From positions 434,001 to 498,000 of the forward strand of contig JBAIAA010000605.1 of the NCBI GenBank assembly GCA_037893245.1: 64,000 nucleotides of DNA, read 5' to 3'. Of this stretch, positions 63,559 through 64,000 are shown piece after piece. Made by a program: the position numbers and the translations under genes. Position 1 is the stretch's first letter; each line of letters starts with the position of its first letter. The notes under the pieces were generated by a model that was given only the letters and a program-made list of their open reading frames with translations, was not told the origin of the DNA and made no database searches. The DNA is from Crossaster papposus (Eukaryota > Echinodermata > Asteroidea > Velatida > Solasteridae).

Positions 63559-63782
63559 TTAACCAGTTCGCGCCGGAGGATATATACAGATTCAAAACGG
63601 ATGACGCATAAACACGTCACGAGCAAGGCCGGAAATGTCTGTCAGCAGCCAGCAAGACCGGAAAGGTGTGGGTGTGCTTCCCGACACCATCGGCCTGAAC
63701 CTGCCTCGGATCGAGTTTCGTTAAAAATAATCCCGCACCTCGGCTCGGTGATGTTAAAATAATCCCGGCACGAACTGGTTAA
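63559..63782 (+). mobile_element. MITE of CCAGTTCGCGCCGG family
   Basis: TTAACCAGTTCGCGCCGGAG to CCGGCACGAACTGGTTAA. The ends are near-perfect inverted repeats and TTAA is present at both borders. Confidence 0.9.
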
Positions 63783-64000
63783 AGGGTGCATAAGGCTCCA
63801 TATGATGTATTAACGGCACTGTGTGGCCTTTAATTAATTAATTTAATAGTATATTGTGAGAACTTTTGCAGACAACTTTCACCAGAATTAGCATATTCCA
63901 AGCAGTATTTGGTCAATGTAAAACATAATCAACCTATACCTTGCTTGACACTACAGTAAACAGCCCCGCGGTATCCATATTATTATTTGCATAGATTTAT
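63783..64000. other. Right edge, nothing recognised
   Basis: AT-rich sequence with no gene or repeat that I can identify. Confidence 0.5.

Overview
This is a eukaryotic, metazoan window: spliced genes, AT-rich introns and intergenic DNA, dense MITEs, LINE fragments and one LTR retrotransposon. The repeat load and the recurring palindromes TACCGGTA and TACATGTA suggest a marine invertebrate deuterostome such as an echinoderm or lancelet. That is a low-confidence inference.

Two complete host genes lie on the + strand. The first, at 326-17752, is viperin/RSAD2: seven exons whose phases all agree and sum to 358 residues. It is an antiviral radical-SAM enzyme. Intron 1 holds a young 8,971-bp Ty3/Gypsy element (1295-10265) with 288-bp LTRs that look identical and an ATAT target duplication. 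Intron 4 holds a 79-bp tandem array of about 16 copies made from the 3' end of exon 4 plus its splice donor, split by a foldback/MITE insertion. The second gene, at 42148-56556, is ARV1, an ER sterol/GPI-homeostasis membrane protein of 263 residues in six exons. Between the genes, 17753-42147 is mostly gene-free DNA with MITEs, LINE debris, G-rich minisatellites and two tentative first exons.

The outstanding feature is ARV1 exon 5. The whole 149-nt exon, with its acceptor and donor, is present 26 times in a 180-bp tandem array (50951-55608). The remnant introns between copies are 30-31 nt, too short for normal splicing, and any one copy restores the ARV1 reading frame. The array carries a 1,079-bp higher-order duplication and a divergent last copy whose donor exits in another phase. 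ARV1 exon 2 has its own array (72/110-bp periods, 14 copies) of exon end plus donor. So three separate arrays in two adjacent genes are each seeded on a coding exon and its splice donor.

The Gypsy element is unusual: a repeat-rich pre-gag region of about 1.8 kb, a gag-pol ORF with all canonical catalytic motifs, and a 3' ORF encoding two C2HC zinc fingers plus an unrecognised C-terminal domain.

From 56557 to 64000 no confident gene is visible. That stretch holds MITEs, a large foldback element and an inverted tRNA-like remnant. Coordinates were read by eye, and percent identities were not computed.
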